NCBI GenBank assembly: GCA_013298775.1
Contig: JAAFIV010000011.1
Coordinates: forward strand, 62,001-126,000
Source: Ignavibacteria bacterium
GTDB lineage: Bacteria; Bacteroidota; Ignavibacteria; Kapaibacteriales; UBA4661
Length of the DNA stretch: 64,000 nucleotides
Reading direction: 5' to 3'
A program made the translations under genes and the position numbers. Shown here piece after piece: positions 54,434 through 63,230 of the stretch (its first letter is position 1; every line of letters begins with the position of its first letter). Under the pieces are notes generated by a model. That model had not been told where the DNA came from, did not search any database, and saw only the letters and a program-made list of their open reading frames with translations.

Positions 54434-55531
54434 CTACTGCACGCCTCGCCCACCTGTTAGAACCCCATACACTGTTGGCACAAATCGCCGCAAAAGCGCA
54501 CCAACACTTATACAGAAAAGAATAACGACAAGCGGCAAAAGAATATACACTTGCAGACGAAACATCGGGAAACCGCTCCACAGCTCGAATGCAGGCTGCA
54601 AAAGATAATTGAGCAATGGCACATGCAAGGCGTAAATCATAAAGGAAAATGCCGACGACCAGCGAAACCACGTCTGCGCCATGCTCCACCGTACAATACC
54701 ATCCAAACAAAACCACGCCACCACAAGTCCCAAGCCCTCGCACACCCGATGCAGAGCATGAAGTCCCAGAAATGTAGCCGTGTGATGCGGAAGATAAAAT
54801 GCGGCAACTGTTTTTGCCCCCGTGAGGAGTATCCACGCGCTTCCCAGCAATATCGGGTTCACAAATTTCGGGCGTTCTTCGAGATTGAAATGCGATTTCT
54901 GTAGCCAAATACCGAGCGTAAAAAAGAGCAAGCCCTCAGGCTCGGCAAAACCAAGATGAATCGGAAGAATCATCCAAATAAGCGTGATAATGGGAAACCA
55001 TATTTTCGTGCCATTCACCGCAGCCCGCATGAGAAGCGGGTAGGCAAGGTTATACACCAGCAACACCCGAATAAACCATAGCTGGAAGGGAATCGGAAAC
55101 ATCAGAAGACGATTCAGAACATCAGGGAAAGAATAATTCGCAATCGGCTGACTGAGGTTTGCAGCCCTGACCATTCCTTGCGTTGGAAGGAATTGTTCCA
55201 AAACGAATGTCAGCCCCAAACCAATACCACTCCACAAAATATACGGCACAAGAAGTGTTCGGAGGCGAGATTGTACGCGGTCTGTATGCGGAACCGTATC
55301 GCCCAGAGCAAAAAGATAGCCAGAAATAGCAAAGAGCATGGGAATCCGAAAACGCAGAATGCCATTTGCCGTAAAATACTCGAAAAATGTTGTAAAGCGA
55401 AGCGGCTCGCGGATGAGTGTAAACGGCTCAAGAAAGCGTTCATCAAGGTTGTAGCCATGCACGGCTACCAAACACAACATAGAAACAAAACCCCAAAAGC
55501 GGAATTTTTGACTAAGAATAGGAGAGAGCAT
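54434..55531 (-). CDS. Acyltransferase 3 family membrane protein
   Basis: A 365-residue protein with about ten membrane helices. The family's marks are Val-His-Gly-Tyr-Asn (His25) in the first helix, where the catalytic His usually lies, Ala-Ile-Ser-Gly-Tyr-Leu-Phe near residue 70 and a paired Phe-Arg-Ile-Pro-Met-Leu-Phe loop. These enzymes move acyl groups onto sugars or lipids at the outer face of the inner membrane, as in O-antigen acetylation. No sugar-biosynthesis genes are adjacent, so the acceptor is unknown. It is a single gene bounded by a family D terminator downstream. Confidence 0.85.
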   Translation of the reverse strand: MLSPILSQKFRFWGFVSMLCLVAVHGYNLDERFLEPFTLIREPLRFTTFFEYFTANGILRFRIPMLFAISGYLFALGDTVPHTDRVQSRLRTLLVPYILWSGIGLGLTFVLEQFLPTQGMVRAANLSQPIANYSFPDVLNRLLMFPIPFQLWFIRVLLVYNLAYPLLMRAAVNGTKIWFPIITLIWMILPIHLGFAEPEGLLFFTLGIWLQKSHFNLEERPKFVNPILLGSAWILLTGAKTVAAFYLPHHTATFLGLHALHRVCEGLGLVVAWFCLDGIVRWSMAQTWFRWSSAFSFMIYALHVPLLNYLLQPAFELWSGFPMFRLQVYILLPLVVILFCISVGALLRRFVPTVYGVLTGGRGVQ

Positions 55532-55720
55532 ACGATTCCTCGTTACAGTATTTTGTACGACGTGTACGGAGACGGGTTAAAGAGTATCCTAGATTTCATA
55601 CGGCACTGCCTGGCAAGAGTTTCAGCCTTGTACGCTGTTTTCCTATAAAAATCCCCCGCTCGGTGTTTCTCAAGAATGATTCTCCATTTCCCCCTGCAAA
55701 GCGGCATCATTGCTTGTTCT

Positions 55721-55796
55721 ACAAAAAAACAAAGGCTGTGAACACAATGGAGGTTTCTTGAATACAAGAATTTCTCCAGAATGTCCACAACCTTAC
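55721..55796 (-). terminator. Intrinsic terminator of glyA
   Basis: A long hairpin with broken arms (AAGG.TGTG...TGGAG..TTCTTG pairing with CAAGAA..CTCCA...CACA.CCTT, 55732-55794). On the minus strand it is followed by TTTGTTTTTTTG. It lies about 25 bases past the glyA stop. Confidence 0.75.
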
Positions 55797-55817
55797 ACAA
55801 ATCCACCGCAAAAACGA

Positions 55818-57278
55818 TTACTTCTTAAACGCAGTCTTTAAGCCACTTCCAACGGTTTCAAGAATTGTTCCCATGGTCTCGGCTGCCACAGCTGCGCCTG
55901 TTTGTAAGCTGTCCAAGCCCGATGAAAACACATTGCCTGTGAAAGTGCTATTTGCAAAGCCATTGCTGGCGTTGTTGATGTGCGAAAGCTGGCGCGTAAG
56001 CGGGAATGCGGCGCAGAAGCTATACACATCTTTTTTGATTGCCGTAAGCGCGTCTTCACTGCTTGTGTTTTGAACGGCGCGGTCAAGAAAGCCTGCAATA
56101 GTTTCCATATCAGCTTCTTTCATGCCGCGTGTGGTAATAGCTGCCGTTCCCAAGCGAATACCAGAGGTAACGAGCGCGGGCTGGTCGTCGTAAGGAACCA
56201 TGTTTTTGTTACACGTGATTCCGGCTGCATCCAGCGCGATTTCTGCCACTTTGCCATTCACGCCTTTGTTGCGCAAATCCACGAGCATACAGTGATTATC
56301 CGTGCCGCCAGAAATGATGTTGAACCCACGATTCATCAAGGCTTGTGCGAGTGCTTGCGAATTTTTGATAACTTGCCCTGTATAAACGCCAAACTCATCG
56401 GACAAATTCTCGCGGAATCCAACTGCTTTCGCCGCGATAACGTGCATAAGTGGTCCGCCCTGAATGCCCGGCATCACCCATGAATCTACGATTTCGCTCA
56501 TCATCTTGGTTCTGCCTGATTTCGGTGCGGTTACGCCAAACGGGTTTTCAAAATCTTTGCCCAACAAAATCATACCAGAACGCGGTCCGCGCAAGGTTTT
56601 ATGGGTTGTGGAAGCAACGACGTGTGCGTACGGAACAGGCGTATCTAAATGACCTTTCGCAATCAAACCAGCCGGATGCGCAATGTCCGCAAACAAAAAT
56701 GCGCCAACAGAATCCGCAATTTCGCGGAATTTTTTGTAATCAATATTCCGCGAATACGCCGACGCGCCGACGGTAATCATTTTCGGTTTGTGCTTTTTCG
56801 CCAAACTCGCAACCATGTCGTAGTCAATGCGCCCTGTGGCTTTATCCAAGCCGTAGGGAATGAAGTTGTAGAATTTGCCAGAGAAGTTCACAGGCGAGCC
56901 GTGTGTGAGGTGTCCGCCGTGCGACAAGTCCATGCCCATAACGGTATCGCCAAACTTCAAGAAGCTGTAATATACCGCCATATTTGCCGTCGCGCCGCTA
57001 TTCGGCTGGACGTTGGCATATTCCGCGCCAAAAAGCTGCTTTACGCGCTCAAGAGCGAGATTTTCCGCCACATCCACCCATTCGCACCCGCCGTAATAGC
57101 GTTTGCCCGGATAGCCTTCGGCGTATTTGTTGGTCATGAGCGAACCTTGCGCCTCCAAAACGGCTGGTGAAGCGTAGTTTTCGCTGGCAATAAGTTCCAG
57201 TTTATCGCTCTGACGGCGGTATTCGCCTTCGAGCGCGGCATACAATTCGGGGTCTTGCTGTTTGATATGTTGATACAT
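55818..57278 (-). CDS. glyA: Serine hydroxymethyltransferase with C-terminal extension
   Basis: A 486-residue PLP enzyme that converts serine and tetrahydrofolate to glycine and methylene-tetrahydrofolate. Motifs: Glu-Leu-Ile-Ala-Ser-Glu-Asn-Tyr (28-35), Tyr-Pro-Gly-Lys-Arg-Tyr-Tyr-Gly-Gly, [11 protein letters not shown] and the PLP lysine Lys227 in [10 protein letters not shown]. The ATG at 57278 is preferred over 57284 because AGGA lies six bases before it. Bacterial enzymes end near residue 420-430 at Phe-Pro-Leu; here about 55 further residues follow, rich in Asn, Ser, Gly and Ala, with no known domain. The reading frame upstream runs into the Rpn-family gene's 3' end. Confidence 0.95.
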   Translation of the reverse strand: MYQHIKQQDPELYAALEGEYRRQSDKLELIASENYASPAVLEAQGSLMTNKYAEGYPGKRYYGGCEWVDVAENLALERVKQLFGAEYANVQPNSGATANMAVYYSFLKFGDTVMGMDLSHGGHLTHGSPVNFSGKFYNFIPYGLDKATGRIDYDMVASLAKKHKPKMITVGASAYSRNIDYKKFREIADSVGAFLFADIAHPAGLIAKGHLDTPVPYAHVVASTTHKTLRGPRSGMILLGKDFENPFGVTAPKSGRTKMMSEIVDSWVMPGIQGGPLMHVIAAKAVGFRENLSDEFGVYTGQVIKNSQALAQALMNRGFNIISGGTDNHCMLVDLRNKGVNGKVAEIALDAAGITCNKNMVPYDDQPALVTSGIRLGTAAITTRGMKEADMETIAGFLDRAVQNTSSEDALTAIKKDVYSFCAAFPLTRQLSHINNASNGFANSTFTGNVFSSGLDSLQTGAAVAAETMGTILETVGSGLKTAFKK

Positions 57279-57321
57279 AAACATTCCTAAAAATGAAGGA
57301 AAAATGATGTTGATTGCGATA

Positions 57322-58266
57322 TTATAGTTGTTGCATTTGTTCCAACGATAAGCCTGTTGTTTGCTGAATAATTTCGGGCGCAACACCGCTTGATTTCAAG
57401 GCTTGAGCAATTTTAATACGTTCTTGTTCTTGTCCAATTTCCAGCCCGCGCTCCAAACCACGCTTCTCACCAATCTCCAAGCCACGCTTCTCGCCAATCT
57501 CCAAACCACGCTTCTCGCCAATCTCCAAGCCACGCTTCTCGCCATCGCTGATTGCCGTATCAAAAACGCCTTTCCAGTCGCGGTAGATTTTCAAATTTGC
57601 TTCGTACGCATCCCATTCCGAAAGCGTAAAAGCAGCGAGTTCGGCTTTCTCAAAGGCTTGGAGGAAAATGGTATCTTTGAACATTGCGGGAATCAACTCG
57701 AAATCTTCCAAGTTCTTGATAAAGTAGAGCCATTTATCCAAGCGGGTTTCTAGCTGTTCGGCTGACAACGTGAAATTCGGCATTTCAAGATAAATGTATG
57801 TCAGCTTGTCGTAGAACGTGATTCCATGTTGGTTTTTGAGCTTTATCGTGTGAAGAACTTCGTTTTTCTGCGGGTCGTTGCCGTAGTCGTTGAAGGTAAA
57901 ATCCAGAATGCCGATGCAATACACCGCTTGCAAATTATAGTCCCAAACGCCCTTCTCTGCTTGCTCGCGGATGGGAAACGTGGAATAATACACGGTGCGT
58001 TCTTTGAAAAAATTCTGCTTGGCTTTCTGCAATTCCACAATAAATTTTTCGCCGCGCTCATTCTCGCAATAGATGTCGTACACTGCTTTTCGCTCGACTT
58101 CCGTGATACCAAGCTGCTCGGTATTCTTAAAACTGAGCGCGGCGATTTTGCTCTCTTTGGGCAATATCGCATTCAAGAAATCCATGAGAAGCGGCTTGCT
58201 TGCTTCTTCTCCGAAGAGTTTCTTAAAACCAAAATCAGTAAAAGGATTGACGTACTTTGCTTTCAT
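57322..58266 (-). CDS. Rpn family PD-(D/E)xK nuclease / putative transposase
   Basis: A 314-residue protein of the PDDEXK_2 group. [13 protein letters not shown] at the start, Tyr-Asp-Ile-Tyr-Cys-Glu-Asn-Glu and Phe-Ile-Val-Glu-Leu-Gln-Lys (about 63-81) are the family signature and active site. Members are recombination-promoting nucleases, abundant and variable in Bacteroidota and cyanobacteria. Near residue 240-272 the octapeptide Gly-Glu-Lys-Arg-Gly-Leu-Glu-Ile is repeated about four times. It lies 43 bases before glyA on the same strand and may be co-transcribed. A 22-base palindrome sits about 90 bases upstream. Confidence 0.88.
   Translation of the reverse strand: MKAKYVNPFTDFGFKKLFGEEASKPLLMDFLNAILPKESKIAALSFKNTEQLGITEVERKAVYDIYCENERGEKFIVELQKAKQNFFKERTVYYSTFPIREQAEKGVWDYNLQAVYCIGILDFTFNDYGNDPQKNEVLHTIKLKNQHGITFYDKLTYIYLEMPNFTLSAEQLETRLDKWLYFIKNLEDFELIPAMFKDTIFLQAFEKAELAAFTLSEWDAYEANLKIYRDWKGVFDTAISDGEKRGLEIGEKRGLEIGEKRGLEIGEKRGLERGLEIGQEQERIKIAQALKSSGVAPEIIQQTTGLSLEQMQQL
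57454..57543. repeat. 24-base coding tandem repeat in the Rpn-family gene
   Basis: Unit CCACGCTTCTCGCCAATCTC-CAAG (plus strand), about 3.7 copies with one or two changes, encoding Gly-Glu-Lys-Arg-Gly-Leu-Glu-Ile. Unit length keeps the frame. Confidence 0.85.
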
Positions 58267-58353
58267 GGTGAAATGTTGTGGTCAAGCGCGTGGTGCGAAA
58301 TACGATACAAAAGAAATGCGACGACAGCGTTTGCGATGCGATACAGAACTGCA

Positions 58354-58375
58354 ATTTACCAAATTTTTGGTAAAT
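58354..58375. promoter_or_regulatory. 22-base perfect palindrome, candidate operator
   Basis: Arms ATTTACCAAA and TTTGGTAAAT around a two-base centre, in the 171-base gap between the LytTR regulator's stop and the Rpn-family start. Exact symmetry and A/T-rich ends suggest a dimeric repressor or regulator site; no T tract follows on either strand. Confidence 0.45.
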
Positions 58376-58437
58376 ACGCTGCGTCATAGAAAATTGCTGG
58401 AGGATAGTTGCATTCTCAGTCTTGGGTCAGGAAGACT

Positions 58438-59238
58438 TCACACAATCAAACCACGTATTTGTGCGGTATAGGAGCGACTGACTTTCACTTTCGCGCCATT
58501 GACCAGTATTACGGTTAAATTGCCAGAAGCGTCGGTTTCGACGTGCTTGAGGTAATGAATGTTAATCATGGCAGAACGGTGAACCCGCATGAACACGTCG
58601 CTCTTGAGGCGTTTTTCTAATTCACCAATGCCTGTGCTGGAGGTGAATTTTCCTTGTTCGGTGTGCAAAACGGCATAATCTTCCGCCGCTTCAATCCACA
58701 TAATACTCTCCACAAGTACAGGAATAATGCGGCTTCCGCTCCGTACCATCAGGCGCGAGAGCGTGTTGTGCTGTTGCGATTGAATGTGGGGCTGTGCGGT
58801 TTCTTGGCGCGGGAAATTCGTTAAAAGCTGAGAAAGTGTTTCCAAATGCGCAATGCTCGCCGAGGCAGAATTCACGCGCTCTTTCAGCTTTGCTATGCCC
58901 CGCTCGAATCGGTCTTTGGTGTATGGCTTGAGCAAATAATCCACCGCATTTTCCTCGAATGCTCGCACGGCAAATTCATTAAATGCCGTCGAAAAAATCA
59001 CCTGCGGCACAGTATCTACGCGCTCTAGCACCTCGAAGCCCGTTAATTCGGGCATTTGTATATCCAAAATCACTGCGTCTGGCTTGAGTGCGTTGATGGC
59101 AGCGACGGCTTCTACACCATTTTCTGCTTCGCCAACAAGCACAATATCCTGTACATCGCGTAAATACTCGCGGAGAAGCATCCGCGCAGGCGGCTCGTCG
59201 TCGGCAATGAGAAGGCGATATGGTGGTGGTACGCTCAT
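58438..59238 (-). CDS. LytTR-family response regulator
   Basis: A 266-residue regulator from the ATG at 59238. A receiver domain (1-120) has the acidic pair Asp13-Asp14, phospho-acceptor Asp59 in Ile-Leu-Asp-Ile-Gln-Met-Pro, a Ser-Thr-Ala switch and Lys104. A linker follows, then a LytTR DNA-binding domain (about 165-266; Trp-Ile-Glu-Ala-Ala-Glu-Asp-Tyr...Phe-Met-Arg-Val-His-Arg-Ser-Ala-Met-Ile-Asn). LytTR regulators usually pair with a membrane histidine kinase of the LytS type. Here the upstream partner, four bases away, is a cyclic-nucleotide-gated channel, and the ribosome-binding AAAGGA lies inside the channel's last codons, so translation is likely coupled. Confidence 0.93.
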   Translation of the reverse strand: MSVPPPYRLLIADDEPPARMLLREYLRDVQDIVLVGEAENGVEAVAAINALKPDAVILDIQMPELTGFEVLERVDTVPQVIFSTAFNEFAVRAFEENAVDYLLKPYTKDRFERGIAKLKERVNSASASIAHLETLSQLLTNFPRQETAQPHIQSQQHNTLSRLMVRSGSRIIPVLVESIMWIEAAEDYAVLHTEQGKFTSSTGIGELEKRLKSDVFMRVHRSAMINIHYLKHVETDASGNLTVILVNGAKVKVSRSYTAQIRGLIV

Positions 59239-59242
59239 ATTG

Positions 59243-60535
59243 TTATTCCTTTTCCGCACTTTCTTGACGCTCCAAGGCAAGCAGACGCAATTTCTCCCCA
59301 AAGTGTGAATGCCGCATGAGTGCTGCTTGGAAAGCCTCTTTGTCTAACACGTACACATCGCAATAATCCACCGAGCGCACCGTTGCTGAACGCGGCTGTT
59401 GCAAGAGCAACGCCACCTCGCCGAAAATATCGCCTTCTTCTAATATCGCAACAACTTCCTCTTTCCGATTCACCACTTCAAGCCGTCCGTGCGCTACAAA
59501 GTACATTTTATCGCCTTCTTCGCCATAACGAAATACAATATCGCCGGGCGTAAAGAGCGCGGAACGCAGTTGTTGTGCGAGGTCTTGGATAAACGCCGTA
59601 TCGGTTTTACAGAAAATGGGAGCTTTTTGGATAATATCGCGCCGCAAAAAAATAGAAACTTCTGTCCGCAAACTAGGCGGCAAGTTCGATAAAATCTGGC
59701 TTTCATCGTGTCCGAGTTGGCGTTCCCAGAAGTAGGCGTAGTATTCCCCAATGCGCCGTTGCAAGGGTTTGGGGATTTTCCGACTCGCCATAAACGAGCG
59801 CACAAGCTCCGTGTGTTCGTAATAACGTTGGCGGTTCATGTCCAAATTGCGCAAAATGTTGGCGATATTGCCAATGACGTAGCCGTACATAATCACGCCA
59901 AGCCCCATCACACCTGTTGCATAGAGGACTTCCATGTTCGATTTCGGCGTTACATCTCCATAGCCAACGGTGGAAAGCGTTGTTACTGCCCAATAAAATG
60001 AGCGAATGTAGTAATCACGAAACGGCACGCCAGCAGGTGCGCCGTGAATGCTAATCCAGCCACACGCACACCAATGCGCCACCATGACCATCCAATACAG
60101 CAAGAACACGAGGCGCAGATGCGTGGAATAGCGAATCGTTGCTCGCTGCCACCACATAAAAATATCTCGCAAACGCATCATTTTGACCAAACGAAGTAAC
60201 AGCAAATGCACATCAATTCCAGCCAGCAACGTGAGAGGCAATGCGGCTAGTACATCAATCCACAAACGTCGGCGGGCATAGCTTTTGAGCGCGGCAAAGC
60301 GGTTCGTTTCGTCGTAGGCGTGTGTGCGCAGCGTCACCCAGATGTTATAGGCTATATCCAGCATGAATGCTGTGGTGACAATCATTGCGATTGTGTATGA
60401 AAAAATACTTTGGTCAATGTTGCGGACAAGTCGAAGCGGGATATAGACTGCGCCCATCGTGATTCCCACGACGATGCACAGGCTCCATGCTGTGTCAATG
60501 ATTCGATATGCCGCATCACGAGTTGCTGTGCGCAT
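59243..60535 (-). CDS. Cyclic-nucleotide-gated potassium channel
   Basis: A 430-residue six-helix channel. Helices S1-S6 span about 15-230; S4 (Leu-Leu-Arg-Leu-Val-Lys-Met-Met-Arg-Leu-Arg, 114-123) has spaced basic residues. The selectivity filter is Thr-Val-Gly-Tyr-Gly-Asp (189-194), the K+ signature. A linker of helices leads to a cyclic-nucleotide-binding domain (about 320-420) with the phosphate cassette Phe-Gly-Glu-Val-Ala-Leu-Leu...Pro-Arg-Ser-Ala-Thr-Val, which has both the ribose Glu and phosphate Arg. cAMP or cGMP binding should open the pore. It is the first gene of a pair with the LytTR regulator. Confidence 0.93.
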   Translation of the reverse strand: MRTATRDAAYRIIDTAWSLCIVVGITMGAVYIPLRLVRNIDQSIFSYTIAMIVTTAFMLDIAYNIWVTLRTHAYDETNRFAALKSYARRRLWIDVLAALPLTLLAGIDVHLLLLRLVKMMRLRDIFMWWQRATIRYSTHLRLVFLLYWMVMVAHWCACGWISIHGAPAGVPFRDYYIRSFYWAVTTLSTVGYGDVTPKSNMEVLYATGVMGLGVIMYGYVIGNIANILRNLDMNRQRYYEHTELVRSFMASRKIPKPLQRRIGEYYAYFWERQLGHDESQILSNLPPSLRTEVSIFLRRDIIQKAPIFCKTDTAFIQDLAQQLRSALFTPGDIVFRYGEEGDKMYFVAHGRLEVVNRKEEVVAILEEGDIFGEVALLLQQPRSATVRSVDYCDVYVLDKEAFQAALMRHSHFGEKLRLLALERQESAEKE

Positions 60536-60593
60536 TTGTTGGTCGGTTGGTAGTTTGGAAAGGCTTAAAAAAATTCAGCAGATAAACTTCAAG

Positions 60594-60695
60594 AACATGA
60601 GTGGTACAGACATTCTTGTCTGTGAGTTTTGGTGCGGTTTTCAGGCGATAGCCACAGACAAGAATATCTGTGCCACCACTGATTTTTATCACGTG
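60594..60695. repeat. Family A repeat
   Basis: Core arms GTGGTACAGACATTCTTGTC and GACAAGAATATCTGTGCCAC with centre GAGTTTTGGTGCGGTTTTCAG. It lies between the channel start and the convergent-side end of the MBL hydrolase gene, within the probable leader of the channel gene. Confidence 0.8.
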
Positions 60696-60730
60696 TTTTT
60701 TGTTCAATTCTTAGTTGCTGGAGATGAAAA

Positions 60731-61600
60731 TTACCATGATGTGATGGTTATCGCTTCGCCTCGGGCAAACCCTTTATCGGTGCGCACAATATTCGATGCC
60801 TGACGAAAGCCGTCATGCTCAAACACCACTATCCATGCTTCATCTGCGGCACGAGTGGTGAGGACTTTCTTTTCTTCGAGCGTTGTGAGCGGGAAATTAT
60901 CATAGCCCATAATGTACGGCAATGCCACGTGCGCTGAAGTAGGAAAAACATCCGCACCAAAGAACACCACACCCGCATCAGTGCTGATTTTCACAGCTTG
61001 CATAGCTTTCGTATGTCCGAAAAGTGGCATCACGTCTATTCCTTCAAATAACTGTCCTGCACCGTCCAACAGTTCAATCATCCCGTGCGCCAGAAGTGGC
61101 TCGTAATCTTGCTTTACAAAGGATGCGCGGTCTTTATCACTGGGGTTTTGCGCCCATTGCCACTGCTCTTTTTGCACATAGTATCGCGCATTTGGGAAGG
61201 CAGGAACAAGCTCCTGTGCGGCATTCAGCATGGTTGCTCCGCCAGCGTGGTCGAAATGCAAATGCGTTAGCACGACATCAGTAACATCTGCCGCCGTTAC
61301 GCCAAAATGCTGCAAAGAGCGTGAAAGCTGGTGTTCAGAGCTATCCATTTTGTAAATATCGCGTAATTTTGCGGGCATTTTATCACCATTGCCTGTGTCC
61401 ACGAGAATGACGCGCTGTTTCCCGCCAATCTCTCCGCGCACAAGCAAACACTGGGCTTTCATGGGAATTCGATTCTGCTCGTCTGCCGCATGGTAGGCGC
61501 GTTCCCAAAGGTTTTTCGGTACAACGCCAAACATTGCGCCGCCATCAAGCGCGAACGTGCCTGTTTCCAGGATTTCAATGGAGATAGTTCCAAATTGCAT
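60731..61600 (-). CDS. MBL-fold metallo-hydrolase
   Basis: A 289-residue protein from the ATG at 61600; the longer open frame to 61759 reaches into the upstream hairpin DNA. The zinc motif Thr-His-Leu-His-Phe-Asp-His-Ala-Gly-Gly (HxHxDH) is complete, with a later His in Leu-Phe-Gly-His-Thr-Lys-Ala and an Asp in Phe-Gly-Ala-Asp-Val. The pattern is that of AttM/AiiA-like lactonases and related esterases of this superfamily, but the substrate cannot be read from motifs. There is no signal peptide, so it is cytoplasmic. A complete family A repeat lies 145 bases upstream. Confidence 0.87.
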   Translation of the reverse strand: MQFGTISIEILETGTFALDGGAMFGVVPKNLWERAYHAADEQNRIPMKAQCLLVRGEIGGKQRVILVDTGNGDKMPAKLRDIYKMDSSEHQLSRSLQHFGVTAADVTDVVLTHLHFDHAGGATMLNAAQELVPAFPNARYYVQKEQWQWAQNPSDKDRASFVKQDYEPLLAHGMIELLDGAGQLFEGIDVMPLFGHTKAMQAVKISTDAGVVFFGADVFPTSAHVALPYIMGYDNFPLTTLEEKKVLTTRAADEAWIVVFEHDGFRQASNIVRTDKGFARGEAITITSW

Positions 61601-61745
61601 AGTTTCAAGAAGTTTTTGGTTGAGAGTTGTTCTTTCCGTCCTATCGCTTCCCAGTGATAGAGCGGGTTTCACGGCAATAGATTTTTTCGGAAAACCCGTT
61701 CTACCGTCAAAAAAGCTAGGACGGGAGCGATAATACCTTATGACC

Positions 61746-61895
61746 TTTGTACACGACAAAACCTCTGAAAAACTCGTAGAATCAGGCTTCAGTGGCTTGA
61801 GACTTCCTATCTGTGTTTCTCACCTGAATCCCGCACCAACACTCACAGACAAGAATGTCTGTGCCACTGCTGAAGAAGTTTTGTCGTGTACAAAG
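61746..61895. repeat. Family A long inverted repeat, complete copy
   Basis: Outer arms TTTGTACACGACAAAAC and GTTTTGTCGTGTACAAA-type ends are nearly exact; inner arms CAGTGGCTTGAGACTTCCTA (diverged) and AGACAAGAATGTCTGTGCCA. It starts about 145 bases before the MBL gene and ends 10 bases from the stop of the barrel gene at 61905. Confidence 0.88.
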
Positions 61896-61904
61896 CCTTA
61901 TGAC

Positions 61905-63032
61905 TTACTTTCCTAAGCGATTATGCCAGCCAAAATTTATCCGCACGCCAGCCGCATACTGCCGCCACTCAATGTTCTGCACGAGTGGCTGCGTTGGAAT
62001 AGTGCAATACAATTCAGCAAGGAACGCAAAACCCGCTTGAATATTCAACACCGAAAAATCGCCACTTACTCCCCATCCAACGGCAACATCAACGTTGATG
62101 CGGCGTTCAGCGAATCCAGGCATGGGCGCATTCCAACGGCGCGTCGTATCGGTGAAGCTAGGTTTAGTATTGCTGAAGCTAATGTGACCCAAATTATTGT
62201 TTTCGGTGATGGTTTGCGCGTATTGAAGCGCATTCTGCCATGTGGTGTAACTTCCCAATGCCGCCACCGACACATAGTAATACGAGGCTAAACGCTGGTC
62301 CACGAAGTCAGCAAATACGCCATAGATAGGGATTTTTATTCCCGCCAAACCGTCAATGCGCTGCTCTTCCACAAACAGATTATGCACAAGCTGCATATTT
62401 ACTGGTGTTTCGGCAGCATTGTCTGGCCGATAGCGTGCGGACTTACTTGAAAAGAGCGACGTTCCTTGCCACACGTAGCGTGCGCCGAAGCGAAACATGA
62501 TGGGAATAGGCAACGAAAGTTCGTACATCACGCCAACATCGCTTTGGTATGCCTCAGGAAATTCCCCCTCGCGTTCAACCTCTCCATTAATAACCTTTGC
62601 ACCAGCTTTGAAGGGTCTGCGCTGGTCGCGCTCGGTGTAAGGATTCGTGAAGGAATAGGGATTCGTCGTTGGGGGAAGTGCTGAAAAACGGAGGTCGCTG
62701 CCAAAATTGAGTGGAATAGCAATATCCGACCAAAAAAATATGCTATGCGCAGAAAAAGGAATCGGAAACCAACCTCGCGAAGAATGTCGCAGAAACTCGC
62801 TTTCAAGAGGTTTTTCGGGGTCAAATTCCGTTGTATCTTGCGGCGTATTCAAAACATCTTCGGCGGTGCGGTACTTTTTTTGCGGTACTCGCGAGGAATC
62901 ACGCGACGTGCGCGGTAGCCCCGCACGCGGAAGAGAAAAGGGAATTTGTGCCTCCGCGTACTCCGAAAGCGCAAACAGCGCACAGATACTGGCTGTGAGA
63001 AAACGCGTGAGGAGCAGAGAATATTTCTTCAT
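61905..63032 (-). CDS. Exported outer-membrane beta-barrel-like protein
   Basis: A 375-residue protein from the ATG at 63032, chosen for its signal peptide (Met-Lys-Lys-Tyr-Ser...Tyr-Ala-Glu-Ala/Gln). A Pro/Arg/Ser-rich linker of about 60 residues follows, then a barrel-like region with repeated amphipathic strands (Phe-Arg-Phe-Gly-Ala-Arg-Tyr-Val-Trp; Ala-Ala-Gly-Val-Arg-Ile-Asn-Phe-Gly-Trp). No family motif was recognised. The start codon directly touches a family A repeat, so the untranslated leader would fold into a hairpin. Function unknown. Confidence 0.65.
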   Translation of the reverse strand: MKKYSLLLTRFLTASICALFALSEYAEAQIPFSLPRAGLPRTSRDSSRVPQKKYRTAEDVLNTPQDTTEFDPEKPLESEFLRHSSRGWFPIPFSAHSIFFWSDIAIPLNFGSDLRFSALPPTTNPYSFTNPYTERDQRRPFKAGAKVINGEVEREGEFPEAYQSDVGVMYELSLPIPIMFRFGARYVWQGTSLFSSKSARYRPDNAAETPVNMQLVHNLFVEEQRIDGLAGIKIPIYGVFADFVDQRLASYYYVSVAALGSYTTWQNALQYAQTITENNNLGHISFSNTKPSFTDTTRRWNAPMPGFAERRINVDVAVGWGVSGDFSVLNIQAGFAFLAELYCTIPTQPLVQNIEWRQYAAGVRINFGWHNRLGK

Positions 63033-63122
63033 TAGTAGTGCAGACACTCCTGTCTGCGCAGATTTCACGCGGTGTTCAGGGTATTTTGCACAGACAAGAG
63101 TTTCCGTTGTGCTACCGAAGGC
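63033..63122. repeat. Family A repeat abutting a start codon
   Basis: AGTAGTGCAGACACTCCTGTCTG and CAGACAAGAGTTTCCGTTGT pair imperfectly around the TTTCACGCGGTGTTCAGG centre. The first base follows directly on the start codon of the barrel gene (63030-63032, minus strand). Confidence 0.75.
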
Positions 63123-63230
63123 GGATGTGACAGTCGTTGTGTACATTTTGTTGAGCAATAAGTAACGGGGTGGATATTGCAAAAAACAAGTTTTTATGCG
63201 GCTTCTGAGCTTGTATGGTAAGTATTGATG

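Noticed and set aside
55543-55806. 87-codon minus-strand open frame between the acyltransferase and glyA genes
   Set aside because: It runs through the glyA terminator hairpin and has no start signal or domain.
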